Position numbers and translations under genes: made by a program. The notes under the pieces are model-generated. The model worked only from the letters and a program-made list of their open reading frames with translations. It was not told the origin of the DNA and searched no databases. Of a stretch of 64,000 bases of DNA, positions 34,598 through 49,357 are shown one piece after another (the first letter of the stretch is position 1; each line of letters begins with the position of its first letter). Source of the DNA: Brachynemurus nebulosus (lineage: Eukaryota > Arthropoda > Insecta > Neuroptera > Myrmeleontidae). The DNA lies in contig JAPWDM010000016.1 in the NCBI GenBank assembly GCA_035578155.1, forward strand, positions 363,501 to 427,500, read 5' to 3'.

Positions 34598-34985
34598 TAA
34601 ATTTCAATTTTATACCGATAGCAGTTAGCAGGAAAAAAGCCAACACAATTCGTACGAAAGCATTCCTACCCATGCTTATCCGCCAATTGTCTTTGTGTTT
34701 TATTTTTAAGTATTAAAAATGGACCTTAAATAGTAGACTAGAAGGCCTTTATGAAGGTATTTTTTCTTTCCAAAAAAATCCAAAATTTCTATTTTATAAA
34801 TAATAAAAATTCAAAATTCCTAATTTATAAATAAACAGTGACTTTAATAACATTTTCAAATTACTTAATATGTATGTATGTATTTCATTTGTTAAAAAAT
34901 TGTATTCACTTTTTTTAAAATTTTTTAAAATTACTATTCGCCTACTTGTATTTACAATAAAAGTAATGCATTTAAAACACATTTA
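34598..34985. other. No gene seen
   Basis: AT-rich spacer. Confidence 0.4.
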
Positions 34986-34989
34986 ACAA

Positions 34990-35460
34990 TAGCATTCAAT
35001 TCCGATGTAAAAATGGAAGAAGTGCGGGGAAAAGTAATGTGGACTCCCTAAAAGGTACTAGCTGGATACTAACTGAATACACGTACAAAATTTCAGCCCT
35101 CTAGGTTTCCTTAGAGAGTCTCTAGACGTGTTAGAAAACAAGCAAAAAAATTAAGGAAATATTGACGTAAAAATCGTGGGGGTAAGGGTTAAAAGTTGAA
35201 ACCTCCAAAAAACAGTGTCTGGCTATTAGCTTAACCTGTACACAAAATTTCAGCCCTCTAGGTTTATTTGGGTGACCTGTGCGAGTGGTACAAACTTCGA
35301 AAACGTCGAAAATGCATGAAATTGTAGCTTAAAAATGAGGGGGTGGGGGTAAAATATTAAAACCTCCAAAAGGCACAACCTAGGTACGAACTTTATCAAC
35401 ACACCAAATTTCAACCCTCTACGTTAATTATGGGGGGCTGGGGGCCTGTTAGATCCAGCG
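34990..35460 (+). repeat. Degenerate tandem repeat, about three units of 150 bp
   Basis: Each unit includes a form of AAATTTCAGCCCTCTAGGTT and GTTGAAACCTCCAAAA. A diverged further unit may follow to 35735 (TTTACCAAATTTCATCTCT, then a G run). Confidence 0.6.
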
Positions 35461-35741
35461 AAAATCGTTTTTCCCCCCTCTACTCCCACCAAATCATCCT
35501 AGGAAGCTGAATTTTGGATATGTTGTAGATAATTGACCGAAACATTATTTAAAACCGGTTTGGAAAAGTATTATTGCCTTTCCGCCCCCCACCACCCCCT
35601 TAAAGGTCGGGTCAGAAAAAAAATTTGCCCAAAATTTGACCCCACTTTGATAGTATGAGGTGCCTCGAAAATGAGCCCCATTTACCAAATTTCATCTCTT
35701 ACTTTCCATAGGGGGGCCCTACACAAATTAAAAGGTGGCGG

Positions 35742-35743
<2 letters not shown>

Positions 35744-35813
<70 letters not shown>
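35744..35813. repeat. (TA)n array
   Basis: About 70 bp of TA between GGCGGGAA and TCAGACATTT. Confidence 0.95.
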
Positions 35814-35817
<4 letters not shown>

Positions 35818-36110
35818 CATTTTTTTTCTACATATTCGTGTTCTACGGGTCCGAAAACGGATAGCGCCCCTACTATCGCCTCTCGCAGCTCTTATCGTAT
35901 AGACTGTATAAGTCTAATTTTTCGGAGAAAATTCGACTAAAAACTGAATGTTGGATTATGGTCGTCTGGTTCATACATGTAAATAATGTTGTATTATAAG
36001 TTTGAATTTGAAAATAAAAATTACAATAAAAGAATTTCGAAAAATTACAAAATTGAAATTTAATTTTTTATCGCATCTCAATAACTGAATAATATAACCG
36101 ATAAAAATAA
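35814..36110. other. No gene seen
   Basis: Spacer between the array and the MITE pair. Confidence 0.4.
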
Positions 36111-36762
36111 CACAGGCCTACGAATTTTAAGTTTTGTCACCCCCTTTTGGATTTGATGACTGATCTTAAGGTATTTTGGTGCGCTGATTATGAAAAAAAT
36201 ATTCAAAAAATTCCAGCACGTCAGAATTTTTAGAATTTAGGTATTAAAATTTTTGACTAAAATTACCTAGGGCGACCAAGTCAAGAATAGGTTATACATT
36301 TTTATTTATTTGCTATCTAATAAAAAGTTATTACATAGTTGTAATTGGCTTTTAGGAACACATTCTTATCAATGGTTTCATTAAATGAAACCTAATTAAC
36401 TAAGTGACATATCTTTATTTTGGGGAAAAAAGGTGAATATTAAGGTCATCCGCTAATGAGCTCATTATTGAGGATAATTTATTTTTTTCTATTAAGTTTT
36501 AATTGATAACTAAACCTCGCAAAACGATGCTAACGGGGCCGTACTTATAAAAACTAACGACATAAATAAACATGCATAATCTATTCTTGACTTAGTCGAC
36601 CTAGGTAATTTTAGTCAAAAATTTTAATACCTAATATCTAAAAATTCTAAAGCGCTGGTTTTTTTTTGAATAATATTTTTCGTAATCAGCGCACCAAAAT
36701 ACCCTAAGATCAGTCATCAAATCCAAAAGGGGGTGACACGATTTAAAATTCGCAGGCCTGTG
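36111..36762 (+). mobile_element. Fold-back MITE, CACAGGCCT family, copy 1
   Basis: The ends CACAGGCCTACGAATTTTAA and its near-inverse at 36762 start TIRs of roughly 200 bp, including GGGTGACA/TGTCACCCCC and GTCGACCTAGGTAATTTTAG. The loop has AAGGTCATCCGCTAATGAGC. No ORF. The target duplication is unclear. Confidence 0.85.
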
Positions 36763-36794
36763 TTACCTACGTACCTGTAATGTATATCTATTAT

Positions 36795-37432
36795 CACAGG
36801 CCTGCGAATTTTAAGTCATGTCACCCCCTTTTGGGTTTGATGACTGATCTTAGGGTATTTTGGTGCACTGATTACGAAAAGAATATTCAAAAAATTCCAG
36901 CACTTTAGAATTTTTAGATATTAGGTATTAAAATTTTTGACTAAAATTACCTAGGTCGACTAAGTCAAGAATAGATTATGCATGTTTATTTATGTCGTTA
37001 GTTTTTATAAGTACGGCCCCGTTAGCACCGTTTTGCGAGATTTAGTTATCAATTAAAACTGAATAGAAAAAAATAAATTACCCTCAATAATGAGCTCATT
37101 AGCGGATGACCTTAAAATTCACCTTTTTTCCCCAAAATAAAGATATGTCATTTAGTTAATTAGGTTTCATTTAATGAAACCATTGATGAGAATGTGTTTC
37201 TAAAAGCCAATTACAACTATGTAATGACTTTTTATTAGATAGCAAATAAATAAAAATGTATAATCTATTCTTGACTTGGTCGACCTAGGTAATTTTAGTC
37301 AAAAATTTTAAAACCTAATATCTAAAAATTCTGACGTGCTGGAATTTTTTGAATATTTTTTTCGTAATCAGCGCCCTAAAATCAATCAGTCACTTGTCAA
37401 ATCTTAAAGGGGAAAACCATCGTAGGCCTGTG
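36795..37432 (-). mobile_element. Fold-back MITE, CACAGGCCT family, copy 2, inverted
   Basis: Same family as 36111-36762 in the opposite orientation; its loop carries GCTCATTAGCGGATGACCTT, the inverse of the copy 1 loop. Only 32 bp separate the two copies. Confidence 0.85.
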
Positions 37433-37479
37433 ATAATTGTTAGAAATAATCGAAAGAAAATAATTGATAATAATAACCC

Positions 37480-38030
37480 AATGAAACGTAGTCGATAAAA
37501 ATGATCGAATGAAAATAAATAAAAAAGATATTTTTAAAACTGTTCGATTGAAAAATAATCGAATGATTTAATATCTGGAGATATTTTTTTAAAATCATTC
37601 GAATGAAAAATTATCGAATGATTTTATTATATCTCGAGATATCTGAGGATATTTTAATAATCGAATAATCGATTAATTTTTATTCGACTATGCCCATCAC
37701 TAATTAATATCTAATTCTGATACAGTATTGTGACCTTGAAAAACTTTAAACCTAAATTAAAAATTTTCTATTGCTGACCAATTAATGAAACCAATTGACC
37801 TTTTATGAACATTTTCTGACCTTTTAAATCATGTCTTTGGCCAGTCGAAATTTCACATCTGGGATGCTAAAGTTTTTGAATGACCTAGAAAAACTTTAAC
37901 ACTTAATAAAAAATTTTCTATTGCTGACCAATTAATGAAATCAACTGACCTTTTATGACCATTTTCTGACCTTTTAAATCATGTAATTGGTCAATCGAAA
38001 TTTCACATTTGGGGTACTAGCATCGCGGAG
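37480..38030 (-). repeat. Inverted copy of the 21041-21870 repeat, two tandem units
   Basis: It reads AACTTTAA, TTTTCTATTGCTGACCAATT, ACCATTTTCTGACCTTTT and CGAAATTTCACATTTGGGGT, all inverses of the left copy, preceded by the same ATGATTTTATTATATCTCGA palindromic zone. It has two 150-bp units against four at the other copy. Confidence 0.85.
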
Positions 38031-38638
38031 TCTAACAGATAATTATCACATAATTGGGCGTTTTAATAACCATTTCATAAAGCTTTTACGTAAATTGTTT
38101 GTGTAATTACCTGATTTAAAATGTTGACATTTAACGTTACTTACATTTTGTTCTAGGGTACCAATACACATCAACATGCTGAAAAAATACTGTTCATCAT
38201 GACGGAGAGGTTTCGTGGTATTTTTTTACTGTTTTGGAGATGTACAACAACGAAATCGCCATAAAAGTTTTATGAAGCAACGGAATAATGTGAAACCTGG
38301 TATATTTATCATATAATTACCGCAAATTATTGGTCATACGCTAGTTCAGAAACGTTCACCGAAGCAACTTAATCGTTGTCAGGAAAAATTTTTAAAATTT
38401 GGTCTGGTCTACTGTCTTTGAACAATTGTGGACGAATAGTAGGCATATGAGTGTACTACATAAACTTACCTATAAACATTATAAAGTTGTTGTATTTGAT
38501 CCTTCGTCAATTGTTTAAAGAAGAATGGTATTAATTCTGCTGTAACTTTACCACGAGATGGATTTTTCCATTCTGGCTTGATAAAATTTTGTAATTTTGC
38601 TAAATGGATGAGATATTTTTGATCCTCCTGTTAAAAAA

Positions 38639-38643
<5 letters not shown>
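38031..38643. other. No gene seen
   Basis: AT-rich spacer. Confidence 0.4.

Positions 38644-38711
<68 letters not shown>
38644..38711. repeat. (TA)n array
   Basis: About 68 bp of TA dinucleotide. Confidence 0.95.
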
Positions 38712-38716
<5 letters not shown>

Positions 38717-39144
38717 TGGAGTGGTCCTTAAACTACGGAAAAAATTTTTTATACTTTACATTGCGGCACTTTGTTATTTTGATCTACTCCATAAATTTTT
38801 ATATTTTTATTTTTTGACATAGTCTTAGAGGTCACTACCACCTATTAAATTTTTAAAATATTAAAAAATAATTGGTAGGAGTGAATATTTACCGTCTTTT
38901 GAAAACGAAATTATTTTTAATAAACATTTAGTTAGTATTTACATTAATTACAATGTTATCTATATACGAGTATATAAAAGCGAAATACCAGTCACTCACT
39001 CACTCACCTTTCAAGAAATCTCCAGAACTATGTACAAACGAAATATACGGTACGTAGGTCGCTGTTGCGTCGTAGGCGTAGGTTCCGTCGGTAGGAAAGG
39101 ATTTTGCAAAATTCTTAGTCTAGAAATTTATGAAAAACCCTAAA
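38712..39144. other. No gene; interspersed-repeat end at about 38960-39110
   Basis: The phrase TATAAAAGCGAAATACCAG(TCAC)n and CTCCAGAACTATGTACAAACG resembles ends of insect interspersed repeats. Boundaries cannot be set. Confidence 0.35.
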
Positions 39145-39439
39145 ATGTCCATTTTTTATTATTGTACACAGATATCTATGGATAAAGAACCCCGCACAAA
39201 ATTTATGGAAAATGGATTTCGGTCAAATTAGCTGAAATTTAATTATGTTATAGTTTTCGCCCTACTGATGAAAAGATACCATTGCACCAAGTCCCAAAAG
39301 TCAATATTTCCCAAGATATAAACGGTTAAAGTTGTGAAATATGGGCATCATACGTATAAGTGATACATTGATAATTATGTAGAAGAAATAAATAAAAAAC
39401 ATACATATTGTTTCTAATTCTAATTCTAATTGTTTCGAT

Positions 39440-39860
39440 TTCTAAATGAGACTATACACTTGTAAGCAACTCAAAAATTGAAATAGAATCATATGTCTTA
39501 CTCTTTTTACGTATAGGCGAATTTTATTATCTAAAAAGAGTAATATATATGATCCTATTTCAAATTGCCTACAACGAGTAAAAAGTGTATATTAATTTTT
39601 CGATAAAACTGATCTAATGCATTAATTAACAACATAAATGAGCAAACAAAATTTTTTTACCCAAGTTTAATTTTTTAATTATTCTTTAATTTATTAGTTA
39701 GGCGGTAAAAATATGCATATGTACTTGACTTCAACCGATAGTGTTTTTCTTGGTTATATTTACATTAAATCCAAGAAAAGAACCTTTTCCAGTACCATTT
39801 CTATCATAAAAATTTGGTTGTAATAGAAATGGCAACTCTCAAAAAACTCACATGGTATGT
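39440..39860 (-). mobile_element. Partial MITE of the 59181-59632 family
   Basis: Shares AATAGAAATGGCAACTCTCA, TACTTGACTTCAACCGATAG and ACCTTTTCCAGTACCATTTC (with small differences) with 59181-59632, in the opposite orientation. One terminal arm is missing. Confidence 0.7.
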
Positions 39861-39875
39861 TGCAATGTGGCCGGA

Positions 39876-39877
39876 TC

Positions 39878-39946
<69 letters not shown>
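39876..39946. repeat. (TA)n array
   Basis: About 70 bp of TA adjoining the partial MITE. Confidence 0.9.
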
Positions 39947-39948
<2 letters not shown>

Positions 39949-40636
39949 TATTTTTAATTATTTCTTCTACATAAATATCAATGTAGGACTTATACGTATG
40001 ATAACCATATTTCACAACTTTGAAATACCGTAACTAGTGATGAGCAAATGCAAGACCAAGACCAAGACTACCAAATCTTGGTCTTGGTCTTGTTCTTGCA
40101 TTAAGAATCTTGGTCTTGGTCTTGCTAGAGCGGGTTGAGTCTTGGTCTTGGTCTTGGTCTTGCAAAATGCCGTCTTGGTTTTGGTCTTGGTATTGCTAAA
40201 AAATCTTGCACTTTCTTGCATCTGTTTTTTTATTAGCAAATTTTCGAATCGAAAATTCAGCTGTCGCAGCCACTGTCATGGTGCGACTTGATAATTTACC
40301 GCATCATAGTATCAAGCCCGGTTCTATGCTAGAAGTTTCTTTTGAGGTTTCTAGAACCCAATAATGCAGTGGTGAATTTACTAGCAGGACGAGTAGATTT
40401 TAAAGCGGCAGATTTTAGGGGCAACAAATTTGGGGCCAGAGGGTGGCAAAATTTGGAATTTTTTCTTTTTGCTCGTCATTAATTTTTTGGTAAGAAAAAG
40501 GGCAATAATAACCCACAATTTCGTTCTTAAAATTATAATCATTCAGGAAAAATGTGAGAACGTTATTAAGACATTTTTTAGGGAAAGGCAGGGGCGGCAA
40601 TTTTTCCGGTGTCTAGAGAGACACTTAGAAAAAATC

Positions 40637-42880
<2,244 letters not shown>

Positions 42881-44455
42881 TAGCAAGAGTCTTGCTTTTT
42901 TCTTGCTTTTGTCTTGGTCTTGCTCACGCAAGTCTTGATATTGGTCTTGCAATCATACTTATAGTCTTGGTCTTGGTCTTGGTATACATAGTCTTGGTCT
43001 TGGTCTTGTAAAAAATGCAAGACCAAGACAAGACTGCAAGACCAAGACTAATTTTGCTCATCACTAACCGTAACTTGCGGTAAGTTTCGCCCATTTTTTG
43101 CGTTTTTTCACGTAAACTGCCTTATAGTTCTCATATATATTTAGCTAACTTTCTTTTACTATTTGCTATTGAACTCTGCAGAGTTCAAGGTATATATTGA
43201 CTGGTTATTTTAAACTCAGAACTTATTTATTTTCATTTTAAGATTATCTGAAAATTTGGGACAATTTTGTCTTTATTTGGGGTAACATTGTCCCAAATAT
43301 AAAATGCCATAGTAATTAAGGCCAAATACGATTTGGAACAATGTTAGACACTTTTAATTGTGGTTGTACGTAAGTAGATATAGTGTCCAATAAGTTGGGG
43401 ATCAGATAAACTGAAACTTAACATTTTACAAAAAGTAATAAGTATGTATTTTCAAGATATTTCTTTTATGTAAATATACAGGTTATATGATACTCTTTGT
43501 TTAAATACTAAAAATGTGAACAAAAATGCTATGTGAAATACACATCCAGTTCTCGTACGATGAACTGATTTCGTTCTGAAGCCATTTTTGGTGGGGTATT
43601 TTACAGTAGTTGTAAGACAACGTCTTTCTTTTCGAGTCACCCCCAGCATTTGAGCTTTTCCTCCATGCATTCAACTGTAGGGTCATTGCTAGTAAGACTT
43701 ACATTCTTTACAAGGTGCTTTTGTCCATTACAATTCATAACTACAAAATTGTCAACGACAAACTCCGACGGATCGATAAAAACTAAAGAATTGAGAGGGA
43801 GAGGGGGCTTCATGATCTTGAATGCAATCTTCAAGATCTGAGAAGGTTTCATTAATTCCATCAGACTCTATGTTGGGCTAATCATGCCCTAATACTTGGG
43901 CCAATCTTGCCTCAATACTTGGGCCAAAGTTACCCCAGCTTACAAAATCACATTTTACAAATAAACAAGGTAAGTATCAGAAAAAACAAACCTAAAATAC
44001 TTTGAATATATATTAAATGAAAGCTGTTATACACTTACCAACCAAAAATCTTAAGTATGTAGTTCTGGATGTGTAAACAAAAATTGGTTTGCAATAAAAC
44101 ATTCACAAGAAGTAACGGTGAAGTTGGAGCAGCACTGAGCAGTAGCAAAAGATAGAATTAAATTAATCTTAGTATTCGAGTATAGTCAGTGCTGCTACCT
44201 GTCATTTACCACAAGAACCAAGTTGATAGCTGTATTTGCTAACTAATAGTAAATCAAACTGTCTTTTTCCTAGATTAGGGCCAATGTTACCCTTAAGGGC
44301 CAAACTTACCCCAAGTGACGGTATTGAATTTTGGGACTTGGTGCAATGGTGACTTTTCATCAGTATGGCGAAAACTATAACATAGTGAAATTTCATCCAA
44401 TGTGACCGAAATCCATTTTCCATAATTGTGTGCGGGGTCCTTTATAAAAAAATAA

Positions 44456-45224
44456 TGAAAATCAATTAGTTGCTAAACATTTGGAGAAAAATAATTTTGG
44501 AACTTTTTTGTTAGTTATTATTACACGAGAGGTTTATATATTTTCGAATAAATTTTGGTTTGTCAAACGAAAATTTGTTGCCTAGTAATTTAACGAGAAA
44601 AACTGTTCTAACAAAAACGCGACAGCGAAGCTGAAGCGTTTTTGGATTAACAGTTCTTTTAGTTAAATTGTCTTTAGGCAAGAATTTTGAGTTGTAGAAA
44701 ACACAAATTTATTCTGAAAAAATATAACACTCAAGTGTAATACGGAAAGGTAGTTTAACGAATAAAATAATTTAGTATAATTCATATTACTATTTAACAT
44801 ATTGTTACTATGGTTCTGAAATCCATTAAATTTACCAATACGAATTTTGTTTCATTTTTATCGTGTTTACCTACAATGAGTTGACCAATGAAATGTTTTA
44901 TACCACTTTTCTCGCTGTTAAAATTGTATTTTTACCATAGTAAAAGTGAAAAAACTACAATATTCTTATGGTACTTGATACAGATGAGTTAAATTGTCAT
45001 TGTAATTATGCTTTGTCGATATTTAATATCTATGTTTTTGATTGGCATTTAATAACAATTGTTTTTTTTGTTTATTTATTTATTATTCTCAGTAACCAAT
45101 ATGCAGAAAAGCCTTAAAAATTTTTTAATATTTTTATTTGTTAAAGTTTAATATTATTTTTAATAAAATAAACGATAAATATATTCAAAATTTATGGATT
45201 TGGAATAATTCATTTCCTTTATAA
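44456..45224. other. No gene seen
   Basis: AT-rich spacer. Confidence 0.4.
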
Positions 45225-46194
45225 ACAAATCAAGGTATGATATAAGAAATTAAAATTGTTTCCCAAAGTCTTGAGATCCCCAAAAAATTGTAAGTAAACG
45301 GTTACATGTTTGACCAAATATTACTCAAAACGTTTTTAATAAATGAACGTGAGCTAAAAGTAGTTCTCCCAGAGTTTGGAGCAATAAAAATTACCCAAAA
45401 CTAAATGACCAAAGGTACTCCACTCCTAAAAATCGGAATAGGTATGGTTGTCCACAGAAAAGTCAGAAGCTGTTAAAATTAAATAGACTTCTGAAATAAC
45501 CCTCTAGACAGCTATTTTGGAGTCGTTTGATAATCAGAGAAACCGGTTTCAAAAATTGGTTCACTGGTGGATAGGTGATATCCTGTGTTCTGATATAGCC
45601 TATGCTAAAGTAAACGGCTGGACGAATCTCTATCAGAATTTGCTGAAAAATGAAAGTTAAAATTGCTCTTTAGAATCCTGGAAGAAAACATCCAAAATAA
45701 ATGACTGGACGGGTCTTGACCAAATTTTGCTCAAACATTACTGAGGTTCTGAAAAAACAAATGTGAGGTTTAAATAACCCTCTAGGGTACCGAGACCCGA
45801 AAATAATCCAAAATAAACGGCTAGCCGGGTCTTGGGTCTTGACTAAATTTTTCTCAAACAATATTGATATTTTAGAAAAATTAGGGTGATATTAAAATTG
45901 TCCCCTAGATTTCTGAGGACCTACAAAACACAAAAAGTCAACGGTTGGGCGGATCTTGGCACCAAATTTTGCTCAAATATTATTAATAAATTAAGGCGAG
46001 TTCAGAAATGTTCTCCAGAATCCTGGAACTTCAAAAAGGTTTCGAAATCAAAATGCTCCTAAAGTTATCAATATGGATATTTGAATCGGTCCATGCAAAA
46101 AGGCCTTCAGCCAATTTTTTCCGTAATTACAGTTTGAATATGAAACTTTATCTAAGAAGGTAGATTAGCCATTCTTTTGAAACATACCCTTTGC

Positions 46195-46293
46195 AGTTCG
46201 CTCCCGCGGTCAGGTTTTAATTTTATCTTGAAAAAGGGTCGTAGGTTAGTTCGCTCCCGACTTGTTATCTACTGACAGGTAAAATTAATTACT
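46195..46293 (+). mobile_element. Fragment of the 51125-51799 Mutator-like MITE family
   Basis: Shares AGTTCGCTCCCGCGGTCAGG, TTTTATCTTGAAAAAGGTCG-like sequence and TTATCTACTGACAGGTAAAA with the left end of 51125-51799. Only one end is present. Confidence 0.75.
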
Positions 46294-46318
46294 TCAAAAT
46301 ATTCAAACTGATACATAA

Positions 46319-46733
46319 CAGCCATTCTTTAGTTACGGACATGACATTCTCACACACATTTACACGCTTTCTCATAAGAAAAAAAATAGAAGTTATTGTT
46401 TTCTTATAAATTTTCAATACTAAGCAGATAGACAAATGTGTACATAATATTTGTACTGAAAATAAAATACATAACATTATTAGTTTTAATGCTAGAGATA
46501 TGTAACGAACGCGACAAAAAGGTACTTTTTTGTCACGTCCGTAACACAAACTCTATTAGCTCTAGCATTAAAACTAATAATGTTATGTATTTTATATTCA
46601 GTACAAATATTGTGTACACATTTGTCTATCTGCTTAGTATTAAAAATTTATAAGAAAAAAATAACTATTTTTTTTCTTATGAGAAGGCGTGTAAAGTGCG
46701 AGAAAATGTTATGTCCGTAACAAAAGAATGGCT
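46319..46733. mobile_element. Fold-back MITE with about 190-bp arms
   Basis: GCCATTCTTTAGTTACGGACA at the left pairs with the inverse (GTCCGTAACAAAAGAATGGC) at the right. The arms share AAACTAATAATGTTATGTAT and ACAAATGTGTAC-type strings. The loop is only about 30 bp. Confidence 0.85.
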
Positions 46734-47124
46734 GAGATACACATTTCTATGCGAAAAAGACTTCAGTCCCATGCACTGTTACAGTAGTAACACAGCATTA
46801 ATTTAACTGTTTTATCAAAAAGGGCTTCAGTCCGGGACTGAAGCACTTTTTTCATGGAAAATTTGTTGTAGCAGCACACTATTGAATATTCTGTGTCATT
46901 ATGTTTCCTAACCTGTTATTCAAAATGAATCGCTCCATACAAAAAGGGCTTCAGTCCAATTTTTCCGTAATTTCAGTTTGAATATGAAACTTTATCAAAG
47001 AAGGCAGATACTCATTTCTATGCGAAATAATATTGTAAATAAAATAATAATGTAAATAGTAATGTAATAAAAAATAATATGTGTAATAAATCACTTTTCC
47101 ATGCAAAACGGGCTTCAGTCCTAC

Positions 47125-47160
47125 AAATATTATAATTTTTTTTTTTTTTTTTTTTTTTTT
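47125..47160. repeat. Poly(T) run
   Basis: A near-uninterrupted T tract of about 30 bases, possibly the A tail of an old minus-strand retroposon; no body recognised. Confidence 0.5.
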
Positions 47161-48330
47161 GAGAAACTATGTACAAGAACTATAATATAGGTAATTCATA
47201 TGAGTGGTGACAGCATTAGGTACCATATAAAAAAAAAGTGTTATTGTATTATTAAAATATTATGGTACAGACAGTTTTTTGTCTTTTTCTCAAAAACACT
47301 TATTTAGGACTGAAGTCCTTTTTGCATGGACCGATTCATTTACGGAAAGATCTCAAGGCATGAAAATTATATATGGTCTATTTCAGTTAAATTTAACCAT
47401 GCTTGTTAACTTTGAATTTAAATAATTTCCGTTTTCTTGGCTTTATCTCTTTTATTATTGCATTTATGTAAATTTTAAATTTTCAGTTTATTTTTAGAAA
47501 AGAATAGAAGATCGATTTGTTTCGAATATAAGAATTATTTAATTTTTTAACGAAAACTCATGATCAATTTTATCTGAAAAGAGGTATACACTCTTCAAAT
47601 ATGAATATTTCTACTTTAGAGTTGTTAGATGGGCGGAGCGAAACACTATCAGAAATTGATTTTATAAAGGAATTCAGAATATCTAATTTAAATGTAAAAT
47701 GAATTGGAAATAGATCCACAGTACTATCGAATAGGCTTAAAATTAAGTAGTTGAATTTGGACCATATTTTATGGAAATTAGATCTGCTATTAAAAGATCA
47801 ACTTAGAGTCGTTAGACGAGCGAAGCGAAGCATTATAAGGAACTAATTTTGTACATTTCAGAATATCAAATTTGAATGAACCTGTGATCAAAATTGTCCG
47901 TTAGTGCCTTCAAATTAATGCGAATTAAAAAGCTGAGGGAATTTTGACAAAATTTTGCTCATATTATGGAAGTCTGAAAACAATAAAAATGAAAATTGTC
48001 CCCTATGCTCTTGGTGCCCTAAGAAAGGCCTAAAATATAAATACTTTATATAATTCTCTCTAAATACTCTAAATATGAAACAATTGGCACGGATATCTAC
48101 ATGACGGTGTAGAAATTGGCGATGCTATTGAAATATGTATGAAGATGGTTAGTTTAGGGTCGTTTGACGAGCGGAGCCAGGTAAAATAAATAAGTGATTT
48201 TGTACAGTGTTTCCGAGAATCTAATTTAAAATTTACTTAATAATTTAACTCATAGTTCAGACAATTTTACGCGGGAGAATCCGCGGGCAGCAGCTATATA
48301 TTATAATAATATAAATGGAAAGCTTTTAAT

Positions 48331-49128
48331 AGGGGAGACTGGAGACACTTGATCCCTTGGGAGACTTGATTCCCAGGCCATAAATAGAAAACTACACTTT
48401 ATTTTTAACATCAGTACGTGCAACACTGATCTCGACTGTTATTGTTTATGACTCAATGTCATTTTGAAAGTTTAAAAAACTTAAGAGCATAGTGATATCT
48501 TTTTGTTTTTGATGGTTAAACATCTTTTTTGTGAGGATTTTGATTGTGATGTTGTCAGCAGGACTGGATTTACCCTAAATGCCGCCGGGGGCACAGTAAA
48601 AAATGCGGCCCCTGCTTTTCCGTAAAACCAAATATTAAAAAAAAAATTTCTTAATATCTCTCACTTTTTTTCCCTTTTCTTAGCAAAAAATAAGTGATGA
48701 GCAAAAAACAAAAAAACTTCCATTTCCTACCTTCCTATCAAAAAATAAGTGACGACCAACAAAAAAACCGCGGTTTTCCAAATTTTTCCACGCTTTTAAA
48801 AATTTACCACTCGGGGCTACTGCCTCGTGTGCCCATAGTGTAAATCCGGCACTAGTTGTCAGTATGATAATATATATTTCCTAAAATATGAGAATAACTT
48901 TACTTTTTCACTTTTCACTAAACTAGGTTTGTTGACATAGGATTTCATACTAAACAGACTTTTTAATTATTCATATTATGCAATAAAGTACGGGTCATGT
49001 CGATACGGGGATCAAGTCTCTCAGAACAGGAGACACTTGATCCTTTCATAATGTTCTGGGACAATGGAAAATATAAATGGAAAAGCAGATATATTTCACG
49101 ATTTAATGATGCTAGAAGGTAGAAGGGT
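48331..49128. other. Decayed repeat with GGAGACACTTGATCC motifs
   Basis: TAGGGGAGACTGGAGACACT at 48332 recalls the TAGGGGAGAGCGG start of 33569-34597. GGAGACACTTGATCC recurs near 49030. No matching right end was found. It is interrupted by 48559-48854. Confidence 0.4.
48559..48854. mobile_element. hAT MITE, 296 bp, with 8-bp target duplication
   Basis: The left CAGGACTGGATTTACC and right GTAAATCCGGCACTA ends are imperfect inverses. GTTGTCAG flanks both sides (48551-48558 and 48855-48862). No ORF. Confidence 0.85.
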
Positions 49129-49131
49129 ATA

Positions 49132-49264
49132 CAGGGTGTCAGAGAAATAAGTGACCACCGTTTGAGGGTTTACTCATAGCACCTAAAGACACTAAAACCG
49201 CAGGAATTTTTTCGGAATTAACAGTCGCGTCACCCCTCAAAAGAAGAAGAGTTATTTCCCTTAC

Positions 49265-49270
<6 letters not shown>
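49132..49270 (+). mobile_element. Mariner-type MITE, 139 bp, copy 1, abutting (TA)n
   Basis: CAGGGTGTCAGAGAAATAAG at the left and ATTTCCCTTACACCCTA at the right form the TIR, with TA on both sides. The right end runs directly into (TA)n 49270-49355. A second copy is at 56305-56444. Confidence 0.85.

Positions 49271-49355
<85 letters not shown>
49270..49355. repeat. (TA)n array
   Basis: About 86 bp of TA adjoining the MITE end. Confidence 0.95.

Positions 49356-49357
<2 letters not shown>

Larger units (their letters stand above)
46073..47339. mobile_element. TIR element with AAAAAGGGCTTCAGTCC motif repeats
   Basis: Left TGAATCGGTCCATGCAAAAAGG and right CCTTTTTGCATGGACCGATTCA are inverted. 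Variants of AAAAAGGGCTTCAGTCC recur at about 46098, 46755, 46818, 46943, 47108 and, inverted, near 46840 and 47307. Subterminal motif repetition suggests a hAT-like element. It contains two smaller insertions. Confidence 0.65.
45225..48300 (-). repeat. Large degenerate tandem-repeat retroposon-like region, reverse orientation
   Basis: Units of about 130-140 bp with GGTCTTGACCAAATTTTGCTC, AATTGTCCCCTAG and related phrases run at 45225-46050 and again near 47900-48010. Segments with GAGCGAAGCG recur at about 47630, 47815 and 48170. The right end, CGGGAGAATCCGCGGGCAGC then AGCTATAT, is the inverse of the ACTAGCTGTTGCCCGCGG type of start, so this is another repeat of the broad kind at 21931, with insertions at 46073-47339. 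Confidence 0.6.

Noticed and set aside
40012..40239. 75-codon Lys/Thr-rich frame
   Set aside because: It is a translation of the hexamer repeats at the end of the hAT-type element.
43452..43861. Overlapping minus-strand frames as a transposase gene
   Set aside because: They are short, overlap each other in different frames, and no catalytic or zinc motif could be found.
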